64,000 bases of DNA from contig DBXT01000057.1 of the NCBI GenBank assembly GCA_002309615.1, positions 1-64,000 of the forward strand, written 5' to 3'. This DNA is from Bacteroidales bacterium UBA1205. Its GTDB lineage: Bacteria; Bacteroidota; Bacteroidia; Bacteroidales; WCHB1-69. The translations under genes were made by a program, and so were the position numbers. Of this stretch, positions 55,072 through 62,738 are shown piece after piece; the first letter of the stretch is position 1, and each line of letters starts with the position of its first letter. The notes under the pieces are model-generated. The model made no database searches. It worked only from the letters and a program-made list of their open reading frames with translations, and had not been told where the DNA came from.

Positions 55072-55833
55072 ATGATGAAACTTTTATTAATCAGCAATTC
55101 TACCAATTTTGGAGAACCTTATTTAGCATGGTGTCAAACGCAAATAGAAATGTTTTGTCTTCAAAACAATATCAAGACAAATAGTAAAATAGCATTTGTT
55201 CCTTTTGCCGGTGTCAACATCGGCGGCAATGCCTATCCCAAAAGTTATGACGCTTACGAGCAACGGGTGCAAAATGTATTTAAAAACTGGGGCTTTAAAA
55301 ACCTGCATTCCATACATCATGCCAAAGACAAGAAAGCGGCAATAGAAAAAGCCGATTGTATTATAGTCGGTGGCGGCAACACCTTTCATTTGGTGGCAGA
55401 ATTGCACAATTATGCTTTAATGGATGTGATTGCCGATAAGGTGAAAAAAGGCGTTCCTTATATAGGTTGGAGTGCCGGCAGCAATGTGGCATGCCCCACT
55501 TTGTGTACCACCAACGACATGCCTATAGTGCAACCCAAAAGCTTTGATACACTTAATTTGGTGCCCTTCCAAATAAATCCTCATTACCTGGACCCCACTC
55601 CCGAAATAGACAAAATGGTAAAACACGGCGGTGAAACACGTCAGGACAGATTGAATGAATACATGGCCGTAAATCAAAAGAAGGTAGTGGTAGGCCTTAG
55701 AGAAGCATGTGCTTTATGGATAAACGGTAAAAAGATGTTCCTTAGAGGCGGCAAAAAAATGATAGTATTTCAATATGGTAAAGAACCGTATGAAATAGAG
55801 CCCGGTAGTGATGTGAGCAAATTGTTAAAATAA
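55072..55833 (+). CDS. pepE: Peptidase E (alpha-aspartyl dipeptidase-like), family S51
   Basis: Cytoplasmic S51 peptidase of 253 residues (252 if the second Met is used). GGGNTFHL (100-107) and the nucleophile elbow GWSAGSNVA (Ser134), followed by PFQINPHYLD with the catalytic His, are the family signature. Members cleave N-terminal Asp-X dipeptides; some relatives are cyanophycinases, but the length and motifs fit PepE. Confidence 0.93.
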   Translation: MMKLLLISNSTNFGEPYLAWCQTQIEMFCLQNNIKTNSKIAFVPFAGVNIGGNAYPKSYDAYEQRVQNVFKNWGFKNLHSIHHAKDKKAAIEKADCIIVGGGNTFHLVAELHNYALMDVIADKVKKGVPYIGWSAGSNVACPTLCTTNDMPIVQPKSFDTLNLVPFQINPHYLDPTPEIDKMVKHGGETRQDRLNEYMAVNQKKVVVGLREACALWINGKKMFLRGGKKMIVFQYGKEPYEIEPGSDVSKLLK

Positions 55834-55866
55834 CGTATGACCATTTTATAATGACATATTAAGTAT

Positions 55867-56697
55867 ATGTTGTTCAATTATCATACTCATTGTCATTATT
55901 GCGACGGGAAAGGAGAACCGGAAGAATTTGTAAAAGAAGCCATAGGCCAATGTTTTCATTCTTTCGGTTTTTCTTCTCATGCCCCCATACCTATAGAAAA
56001 CAATTTTGCCGTCAAAGAACAAGACCTGCCGCAATATGTGAGCGATATACAAGCCTTGGAGCAGAAATACCCTCATTTGCCGCTTTCCTACGGATTGGAA
56101 TGCGATTATATACCAAAAGTTTCTTTTGCCTTTGATTATTTTTTGCAAAAATATCACATACAATATGTGATAGGCGGAGTGCATTTGGTGGCTTATCAGG
56201 GGCAGTTGTGGTTTATTGACGGACCTAAAAAAGAAATTTACGACCAAGGTCTGCAACAAATATTTCATAACGATATAAGGTTGGCAGTCAAAACCTACTT
56301 CTATCAATTGTTTGAAATGATAGAAAAAGAGCATTTTGGCATTTTGGCTCATTTTGACAAAATAAAAATGCACAATCAAAACAGGTATTTTACCGAGGAC
56401 GAAGCGTGGTATAAAGATTATATATACCAAACCATAGAATTGGTGCAACAAAAAGGCTTGGTGGTGGAAATCAATACAAGAGGAATCTATAAAAAACGCT
56501 ATCCCGATTTTTATCCTTCTGCCGGAATAATAAAGATATTGTACCAACACCATGTTCCCGTAACCATCAGCATGGATGCCCATGCCCCTGAAGAAATATC
56601 CATGGGTTTTGAGCAGGCAATGAATTGTATACGTGAGGCGGGATACAAAGAGGTGGTAGGCGTGATACAAGGCAAACAACAGATAATCGGCATATAA
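55867..56697 (+). CDS. PHP-domain histidinol-phosphatase family protein
   Basis: PHP metal-dependent phosphoesterase of 276 residues. The metal ligands are visible in NYHTHCHYCDGKG (HxH), FGFSSHAPIP, YGLECDYIP, YVIGGVHLV, GILAHFDKIK and SMDAHAPEEI. This is the HisK-type histidinol-phosphate phosphatase arrangement, although no other his gene is nearby and other phosphate monoesters are possible. A longer antisense frame covers the gene but has no motif. Confidence 0.87.
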   Translation: MLFNYHTHCHYCDGKGEPEEFVKEAIGQCFHSFGFSSHAPIPIENNFAVKEQDLPQYVSDIQALEQKYPHLPLSYGLECDYIPKVSFAFDYFLQKYHIQYVIGGVHLVAYQGQLWFIDGPKKEIYDQGLQQIFHNDIRLAVKTYFYQLFEMIEKEHFGILAHFDKIKMHNQNRYFTEDEAWYKDYIYQTIELVQQKGLVVEINTRGIYKKRYPDFYPSAGIIKILYQHHVPVTISMDAHAPEEISMGFEQAMNCIREAGYKEVVGVIQGKQQIIGI

Positions 56698-56739
56698 TAC
56701 CAATAGAAGTTAAGCGAAAAGTAAAGGAGAAAAAGGGTA

Positions 56740-56760
56740 TAGTGTGCCGAAGGCACACTA
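56740..56760. repeat. Perfect inverted repeat in an intergenic region
   Basis: TAGTGTGCC-GAA-GGCACACTA, a perfect 9-bp palindrome arm with no T run on either side. It could be an mRNA 3' stabiliser, a regulator site or a weak terminator after the PHP gene. The rest of 56698-57174 shows only AT-rich sequence and a possible -7 box (TAATTTTG at 57055-57062); no B12-riboswitch-like element was recognised. Confidence 0.55.
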
Positions 56761-57174
56761 CTATTTACGCAGATAAGGCTCCCTAAAAAGTATGCAAATT
56801 CCGGCAAGCAGGACAATATTTGCAGACAATTGCTAAAAAGTTGTAAAGATAATCAAATGAGTGTTTTAACCTCTTTTTCGCTACTTTCGACCTATAAGCC
56901 GGAATTTTTGTTATTTGTTAGTAAAAACAGCCATGCCAAATGCAATGTTTTTGAAAATAATTAACTAACAATATGTATATTAGAAAAATAAGTTAATAAC
57001 CGAAATTTGTTAATTATTTATTTTGGCAATAAAAAAATATATGCCTAATACGATTAATTTTGTAAGTGGAATACCCGAGCATACTTTTTTTTGCAAACTT
57101 CCTGAAAAACAAAAATAGGTGGAGGGTGACAAACAATTTTTTTGGTAACAATTTTGTATTTTAGATATAGAACC

Positions 57175-59994
57175 ATGGATTTTTTTAAAGAACTTTTTAA
57201 CTTAAACAACAGCGATAACATAGAAGGTGAATTGTTGGATACTGAGAATTTTGATAAAGTATCGGCCGTGATGGCAGGAGCAAAAAACAAATCGCATTTA
57301 GTGAATGCCCGTGCCAACAGTCGCCCGCAGGCAGTGTCGAATGTTGTAGATAATACCGTTAATGTTCAACCACAACAAGAACCGCAACAAATGGAGCCAC
57401 TTAAAGAAAAAGAAGTAGAAGAAGAGACATCTAATCATTTTTACAATAGGGGTATAGGAGAAAATATGCGTAAATATTCGGTGGAAGAAGTACAAGCCGA
57501 AGCTACAAAATATTTTAACGGCGACCTTATGGTAGCCAATGTATGGATCAACAAATACGCCTTAAGAGACGGCAATGGTAATTTGTATGAGCTCACTCCC
57601 GACGATATGCATAAGCGTTTGTCCAAAGAATTCGCTCGTATAGAACAAAAATATCCTAATCCTTTAAGCGAAGCTCAAATCAACCAGCTTTTGAAAAACT
57701 TTCAATATATAGTACCGCAAGGCAGTCCTATGTTCGGCATAGGCAATCCTTTTCAGATAGCTTCTCTTTCCAATTGTTTTGTTATAGGCAACGGCAGCAA
57801 TTCCGATTCTTACGGTTCTATTATGAAAATAGACGAAGAACAGGTGCAACTGATGAAACGCCGTGGCGGTGTAGGACACGATTTGTCACACATACGTCCC
57901 GAAGGCAGTCTGGTACACAATAGCGCTCTTACTTCCACCGGTATAGTTCCTTTTATGGAACGTTATTCCAATTCCACCCGCGAAGTGGCACAAGGCGGTC
58001 GTAGAGGTGCTTTGATGTTGAGCATTTCCGTTAAACACCCCGATGCAGAAAAATTCATAGATGCAAAATTGGAACAAGGTAAAATCACCGGTGCCAATGT
58101 TTCGGTGAAACTGGACGATGAATTCATGAAATGTGTTAAATCGGGAGCTCCTTATATACAACAATATCCCATATATACACACAATCCGCTGGTAAGAAAA
58201 GAAATTGACGCCAAAAAACTTTGGAATAAAATTATCCATAATGCATGGAAAGCAGCAGAGCCCGGTGTGTTGTTCTGGGATACCATACTGAAAGAATCCA
58301 TTCCTGATTGCTATGCGGAATATGGTTTTGAAACCGTATCCACCAATCCTTGCGGTGAAATTCCATTGTGTCCTTACGACAGCTGTCGTTTAATAGCCAT
58401 TAATTTGTACAGCTATGTAGAACATCCTTTTACGGCAAATGCTACTTTTAACTTTGAAAAATTCAAAAAACATGTAGGCATTGCTCAACGTTTGATGGAT
58501 GACTTGATAGATATGGAAATGGAAAAAATAGACATGATATTGGATAAAATCCATCATGATCCTGAAAGCGAACACATTAAACGGGTAGAAGAGGAATTAT
58601 GGACCAAGATTAAAGAAAAATCGTCCAAAGGTCGTCGTACGGGCTTAGGTATTACCGCCGAAGGTGATATGCTGGCGGCATTGGGTATACGTTACGGGTC
58701 GGAAGAAGCCATCAATTTCTCTACAGAAGTTCACAAACAATTAGCATTGGCTGCTTATCGCAGTTCGGTGGAAATGGCAAAAGAAAGAGGTAAATTCTCC
58801 ATATACAATTCTTCTAAAGAAAGTTACAATCCGTTTATACGTCGTATCAGAGAGGCAGATCCCGAATTGTATCAAGATATGTGCACCTATGGTCGTAGAA
58901 ACATCGCTTTGCTTACAGTGGCTCCTACCGGCAGTGTAAGCATGTGTACACAAACCACCTCCGGCATAGAACCTGTGTTTATGATAGCCTACACCCGCAG
59001 ACGTAAGGTAAATCCTAACGATAAGAATGCAAGAGTGGATTTTGTAGATAAAAACGGTGACTCGTTTGAAGAATACCAAGTGTTGCATCCTAAATTTGCA
59101 ATATGGGCTCAACTTAATGGTTATGATGTGGAAAAACTCAAAGCTATGAAAAGCGATGAGTTGAATAAAATAATAGAAAAATCTCCTTATTACAAAGCTA
59201 CCGCACACGATATAGATTGGACCATGAAAGTTCGTTTGCAAGGAGCTATTCAAAAATGGGTGGATCATTCCATCAGCGTAACGGTAAACATTCCCGAAAA
59301 TGCCAGCGAATCAGTAGTGAGCGATGTGTACAAAACAGCATGGGAATGCGGTTGCAAGGGTATGACCATTTATAGAGAAGGTTCCCGCGACGGTGTGCTG
59401 ATAAGCGAAAACGAAAAGAAAAAGAGCCATGCCGGCGGTTCTTCTTTTGGTGAAGCCATAGTGCCCAAACGTCCCGAACAATTGGAAGCAGATGTGATAA
59501 GATTCCGCAATAAAGAAGAAGAATGGATAGCCGTGGTGGGTTTGCTCGACGGCCGCCCATACGAAATATTCACAGGAAAAGCCGATGCATTTTATCTTCA
59601 CCCTGCCATCAAAAAAGGATGGGTAAAAAGAGTAAAACACGGCAACGAACCGGCACGTTACGATTTCACTTTCATAGACAAGCAAGGTTATGAAGGAATA
59701 GTGTGCGGGTTGTCTCGTATGTTCAACGAAGAATATTGGAACTATGCAAAATTAATATCCGGTGTGCTTCGTTACGGCATGCCGTTGCCCAATGTGGTGA
59801 ACTTGATATCCAAGCTCCATTTCGACGATGATAACATTATGACATGGAAAAATGGCGTTACCCGTGCTTTGAAAAATTATATCAAAGACGGCACCAAGGT
59901 AAAACAAGCCTGTCCTGAATGCGGTCAAGAATCGTTGGTATATAAAGACGGTTGTGTTACTTGCGTGAATTGCGGTCATTCTAAATGCGGTTGA
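57175..59994 (+). CDS. nrdJ: Adenosylcobalamin-dependent (class II) ribonucleoside-diphosphate reductase
   Basis: Class II ribonucleotide reductase of 939 residues, making deoxyribonucleotides with coenzyme B12, independent of oxygen. SLSNCFV (Cys201) and NPCGEIPL (thiyl-radical Cys393, with Glu395) are the active-site motifs; APTGSVSMC follows. The C-terminus (912-939) is a cysteine ribbon with CPECG and CVNCG pairs plus a final CxxG, which re-reduces the active site. The first 95 residues are a poorly conserved Asn/Gln-rich extension. The TTG at 57142 is rejected in favour of MDFFKELF. This enzyme implies B12 synthesis or uptake. Confidence 0.95.
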   Translation: MDFFKELFNLNNSDNIEGELLDTENFDKVSAVMAGAKNKSHLVNARANSRPQAVSNVVDNTVNVQPQQEPQQMEPLKEKEVEEETSNHFYNRGIGENMRKYSVEEVQAEATKYFNGDLMVANVWINKYALRDGNGNLYELTPDDMHKRLSKEFARIEQKYPNPLSEAQINQLLKNFQYIVPQGSPMFGIGNPFQIASLSNCFVIGNGSNSDSYGSIMKIDEEQVQLMKRRGGVGHDLSHIRPEGSLVHNSALTSTGIVPFMERYSNSTREVAQGGRRGALMLSISVKHPDAEKFIDAKLEQGKITGANVSVKLDDEFMKCVKSGAPYIQQYPIYTHNPLVRKEIDAKKLWNKIIHNAWKAAEPGVLFWDTILKESIPDCYAEYGFETVSTNPCGEIPLCPYDSCRLIAINLYSYVEHPFTANATFNFEKFKKHVGIAQRLMDDLIDMEMEKIDMILDKIHHDPESEHIKRVEEELWTKIKEKSSKGRRTGLGITAEGDMLAALGIRYGSEEAINFSTEVHKQLALAAYRSSVEMAKERGKFSIYNSSKESYNPFIRRIREADPELYQDMCTYGRRNIALLTVAPTGSVSMCTQTTSGIEPVFMIAYTRRRKVNPNDKNARVDFVDKNGDSFEEYQVLHPKFAIWAQLNGYDVEKLKAMKSDELNKIIEKSPYYKATAHDIDWTMKVRLQGAIQKWVDHSISVTVNIPENASESVVSDVYKTAWECGCKGMTIYREGSRDGVLISENEKKKSHAGGSSFGEAIVPKRPEQLEADVIRFRNKEEEWIAVVGLLDGRPYEIFTGKADAFYLHPAIKKGWVKRVKHGNEPARYDFTFIDKQGYEGIVCGLSRMFNEEYWNYAKLISGVLRYGMPLPNVVNLISKLHFDDDNIMTWKNGVTRALKNYIKDGTKVKQACPECGQESLVYKDGCVTCVNCGHSKCG

Positions 59995-60034
59995 TAACCG
60001 CCAAAAGGCATATTTATTTCAACAAATTGTAAGA

Positions 60035-60478
60035 ATGGTAATAGATATCAATAATATCACTTTCAAAAACAGACTTCCCATACAATTGAGAATGACAGAC
60101 ATAGATGCTCTACATCATGTCAACAACGGGGTGATATGTTCCTATTTTGATTTGGGCCGGCTCCATTATATGAAAGCGGTAAGCGGAGCGTTTGAATTGA
60201 AAGATATAGATATAGTATTGGTTCATACCGAATATGACTTTTCGGCTTCCATCCGCTTCAATGATACTATAGCGGTAGATACCGCTATTTTGGAGTTCGG
60301 TACCAAAAGTGTTAAAATGGTGCAACGTATAGTAAACACCGCTACTAACAAATGTTATTGCACTTGCTATTCTGTATTGGCAGGATATGACCACCAACGC
60401 GATAGTTCTGCTCCCATTAAAGAAGAATTCAAGCGCAAGGTGATGGCATACGAGCGTAAACAAACAACAAAGAAGTAA
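60035..60478 (+). CDS. Acyl-CoA thioesterase-like hotdog protein
   Basis: 4HBT-type hotdog protein of 147 residues. RMTDIDALHHVNNGVICSYF is the characteristic active-site helix entry (Asp then HVNN), followed by the sheet of the fold. Family members hydrolyse acyl-CoA or acyl-ACP thioesters; the acyl group is unknown. It lies 40 bases after nrdJ on the same strand. Confidence 0.88.
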   Translation: MVIDINNITFKNRLPIQLRMTDIDALHHVNNGVICSYFDLGRLHYMKAVSGAFELKDIDIVLVHTEYDFSASIRFNDTIAVDTAILEFGTKSVKMVQRIVNTATNKCYCTCYSVLAGYDHQRDSSAPIKEEFKRKVMAYERKQTTKK

Positions 60479-60553
60479 AAAAATGTTACAGCCTGAAAAA
60501 AAATCAGGCGGTAATATTGATATAAAAAAATTGTTCTTTAAAAAATAAGTAAA

Positions 60554-60796
60554 ATGGGATTAATACTTTCTTTAGTAATCGGCGTATTGGCCGGATTTTT
60601 GGGTAGCAAATTATTCAGCGGAAGCGGAAACGGCTTATTGGTAAATCTTATAGTAGGTGTGATAGGCGGTTTTTTAGGCGGCTGGGTGTTCGGATTGCTG
60701 GGCATAGGCGGCAACAGCCTCTTGTGGCAATTGATAAGCGCCACCGTAGGTGCTATTTTGTTCTTGTGGATACTTTCACTGATAAAGAAAAAATAA
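60554..60796 (+). CDS. GlsB/YeaQ/YmgE family small membrane protein
   Basis: Very hydrophobic protein of 80 residues with three membrane helices and regularly spaced glycines (GVLAGFLGSKLF, GVIGGFLGGWVFGLLG), the pattern of the transglycosylase-associated protein family. Members are often stress-induced; the molecular role is unknown. It is followed immediately by a strong terminator. Confidence 0.9.
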   Translation: MGLILSLVIGVLAGFLGSKLFSGSGNGLLVNLIVGVIGGFLGGWVFGLLGIGGNSLLWQLISATVGAILFLWILSLIKKK

Positions 60797-60803
60797 TTTT
60801 GAT

Positions 60804-60838
60804 AAAAAATGACTAAGTGATGCTTAGTCATTTTTTTT
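60804..60838 (+). terminator. Strong terminator after the GlsB-like gene
   Basis: ATGACTAAG/CTTAGTCAT stem extended by A/T pairs to 14 bp, TGATG loop, then a run of eight T. The A-rich 5' arm makes it potentially bidirectional. Confidence 0.88.
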
Positions 60839-60941
60839 CTACCTACTCTTTGTTCACTTCTCAGCAAAACTTTTTGAGGAGAAGCATGTTCTTTATATCA
60901 CGTGCAAAATTTGTATTTGTTTATCAAAAGGTAAAAAATGC

Positions 60942-60949
60942 TATCTTTG
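60942..60949 (+). promoter_or_regulatory. Promoter of the regulatory-domain protein/miaA pair
   Basis: TATCTTTG plus CA, with TTTG at 60916-60919 as -33 element. It lies 21 bases before the ATG at 60971 and excludes the upstream frame opening at 60938. Confidence 0.7.
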
Positions 60950-60970
60950 CAAACTGATAAAATTTGTTGT

Positions 60971-61753
60971 ATGAACATAAGGCGTAGTGTCGGTGTGATA
61001 TTGCTATTGTTTTCTTTTGTATGCCTGCAGGCACAAGAAAGGTTTGTTCTTAAAGGCAAAGTGGTGGATTTTATCACTGTGCAGCCTTTGGAGAATGCAT
61101 GTGTGCATAATATGACTTCCGGACTGATGGTGTTCTCGGATGCCCAAGGAAATTATGCCCTCATGGCGCGTCCAAACGACACTATTGCCGTATCCAGAGT
61201 GGGTTTCAATGTGGAAGTGTTAGTGGTAAACGATAGTGTGATAGATAACCACAGCCATTTTTTTATACGCTTATTGATGAAGTCCATCATGCTGAAAAAT
61301 TTTACGGTTTATGCCATGAAACCCTATCCGCTTTTTGTGAAAGATTTGGCAAAAAAAATATCTTATGATAAAGTGGATGTGCCGGGAATAACACTTACGG
61401 AAGAAGAAAAAATGCAGGCTGTGCCCCGCTCGGAACAAGGTAATTTGTTAGCCAATACGCCGTTGGCACATCCTATATCCTTTTTATATGAAAAATTCAG
61501 CCGTAAAGCACGTTTGCAGCGTACTTACAAAGAATTGGTATCCAATCAAGATGAAGTGATGCGTATGGCGGAGAAATACAATGCGGATGTGGTAAAACGC
61601 ATTACTCACCTCAGTGGCGGTGAAGTGGACGAATTTATGCTGTTTTGCGGATTTTCTTACTATACTTTAGCCATGTCCACCGATGTGGAAATAGAGCAGA
61701 TGATAGCCAAAAAATTTATAGAATACAAACAATATAAAAGTGCAAACCAATAA
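60971..61753 (+). CDS. Exported protein with carboxypeptidase-regulatory-like domain
   Basis: Protein of 260 residues with a signal peptide ending near CLQAQ. A carboxypeptidase-regulatory-like beta sandwich follows (about 22-110: LKGKVVDFITVQPLENACV, FSDAQGNYALMA, VSRVGFN), the type found at the N-terminus of TonB receptors, but here no barrel follows. The rest is helical and charged with no known motif. It overlaps the miaA start by 14 bases, so the two are translationally coupled. Confidence 0.85.
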   Translation: MNIRRSVGVILLLFSFVCLQAQERFVLKGKVVDFITVQPLENACVHNMTSGLMVFSDAQGNYALMARPNDTIAVSRVGFNVEVLVVNDSVIDNHSHFFIRLLMKSIMLKNFTVYAMKPYPLFVKDLAKKISYDKVDVPGITLTEEEKMQAVPRSEQGNLLANTPLAHPISFLYEKFSRKARLQRTYKELVSNQDEVMRMAEKYNADVVKRITHLSGGEVDEFMLFCGFSYYTLAMSTDVEIEQMIAKKFIEYKQYKSANQ

Positions 61754-62654
61754 TCCTTTAATTTGTATTGTAGGTCCTACCGCTTGCGGGAAAACACATC
61801 TGGCGGTGCATTTGGCCTATTTGCTCAATGCCGAAATCATCAGTGCCGATTCCCGCCAAGTGTATAAGCATATGGATATCGGTACCGGCAAAGATTTGAA
61901 CGAATATATTGTTAACGGCACTGCCGTTGCCTATCATTTGATAGACATAGTAGAAGCCGGATATCAATATAATGTGTTTGAATACCAAAGAGATTTTTAC
62001 AAGGCATACAAAAAAATCAGTGCGAACAATCATTTGGCCATCTGTTGCGGAGGAAGCGGAATGTATGTGGAGGCGATATTAAAAGCATACCGCTTGGAAA
62101 AAGTACCTGTTGATAATGAATTTAGAAAACAATGCATACACAAAAGCGATGAAGAATTGGCTGAAGAGCTTGCTCAATACAGAGCATTGCACAATGTGAG
62201 CGACACTTCAGACAGGAACAGACTGATAAGGGCTTTGGAAATAGAAACTTACTATTCATCACATTCGGATGCAAGCGAACATATCACTTACGATTATAAA
62301 ATATTTTACGTAGACATAGAGCGGGAGCGTTTGCGTGCCAACATAGCAAAACGTTTGGAAGAAAGACTGCAAAATGGAATGGTAGACGAAGTAGACAGAC
62401 TTTTGTCTCAAGGGATAAGTGCGGAGAATTTAAAATATTACGGTTTGGAGTATAAATATATTACCCTGTATTTAAACCATGAATTGTCATACACGGCCAT
62501 GAAAAATCAATTGTGCATAGCCATAGGTCAGTTTGCCAAGCGGCAGCAAACATGGTTTAATCGTATGCGAAGGTCGGGTTTTGAAATGGTGATGGTGCCT
62601 TATGAGCTTACTTTACAGGAAAAAATTAATCTTATCATATCGCATTTGCGGTAA
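61740..62654 (+). CDS. miaA: tRNA dimethylallyltransferase MiaA
   Basis: tRNA-modifying enzyme of 304 residues that adds a dimethylallyl group to A37 of tRNAs reading U-starting codons. P-loop GPTACGKTHLA (12-22), DSRQVY (37-42), HLIDIV, CCGGSGMYVEA, RNRLIRALEI and AKRQQTWFNRM are all present. It starts with GTG at 61740, overlapping the previous gene, because no suitable ATG precedes the P-loop. Confidence 0.95.
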   Translation: MQTNNPLICIVGPTACGKTHLAVHLAYLLNAEIISADSRQVYKHMDIGTGKDLNEYIVNGTAVAYHLIDIVEAGYQYNVFEYQRDFYKAYKKISANNHLAICCGGSGMYVEAILKAYRLEKVPVDNEFRKQCIHKSDEELAEELAQYRALHNVSDTSDRNRLIRALEIETYYSSHSDASEHITYDYKIFYVDIERERLRANIAKRLEERLQNGMVDEVDRLLSQGISAENLKYYGLEYKYITLYLNHELSYTAMKNQLCIAIGQFAKRQQTWFNRMRRSGFEMVMVPYELTLQEKINLIISHLR

Positions 62655-62665
62655 ACATAAATTTT

Positions 62666-62698
62666 GAAATTTTATTCCCGTCAAACGGGAACAATTTC
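62666..62698. repeat. Hairpin between miaA and mutS
   Basis: Two nested stems, GAAATT/AATTTC and TTCCCGT/ACGGGAA, with a CAA loop. No T run follows, so termination is uncertain. It sits 13 bases before the mutS promoter box. Confidence 0.5.
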
Positions 62699-62710
62699 AA
62701 TAAATATTGA

Positions 62711-62718
62711 TATCTTTG
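62711..62718 (+). promoter_or_regulatory. -7 promoter box of mutS
   Basis: TATCTTTG plus CA, 20 bases before the mutS TTG start. Confidence 0.65.
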
Positions 62719-62738
62719 CATTTTAATATATATTTCAA

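Noticed and set aside
55846..56703. Minus-strand frame of 285 codons opposite the PHP phosphatase gene
   Set aside because: It is slightly longer than the sense gene, but the sense frame has all PHP metal-binding motifs while the antisense translation has no motif and a Phe/Tyr/His-rich composition typical of shadow frames.
56698..57174. Cobalamin riboswitch before nrdJ
   Set aside because: No B12-box-like core or obvious multi-helix structure could be seen by eye.
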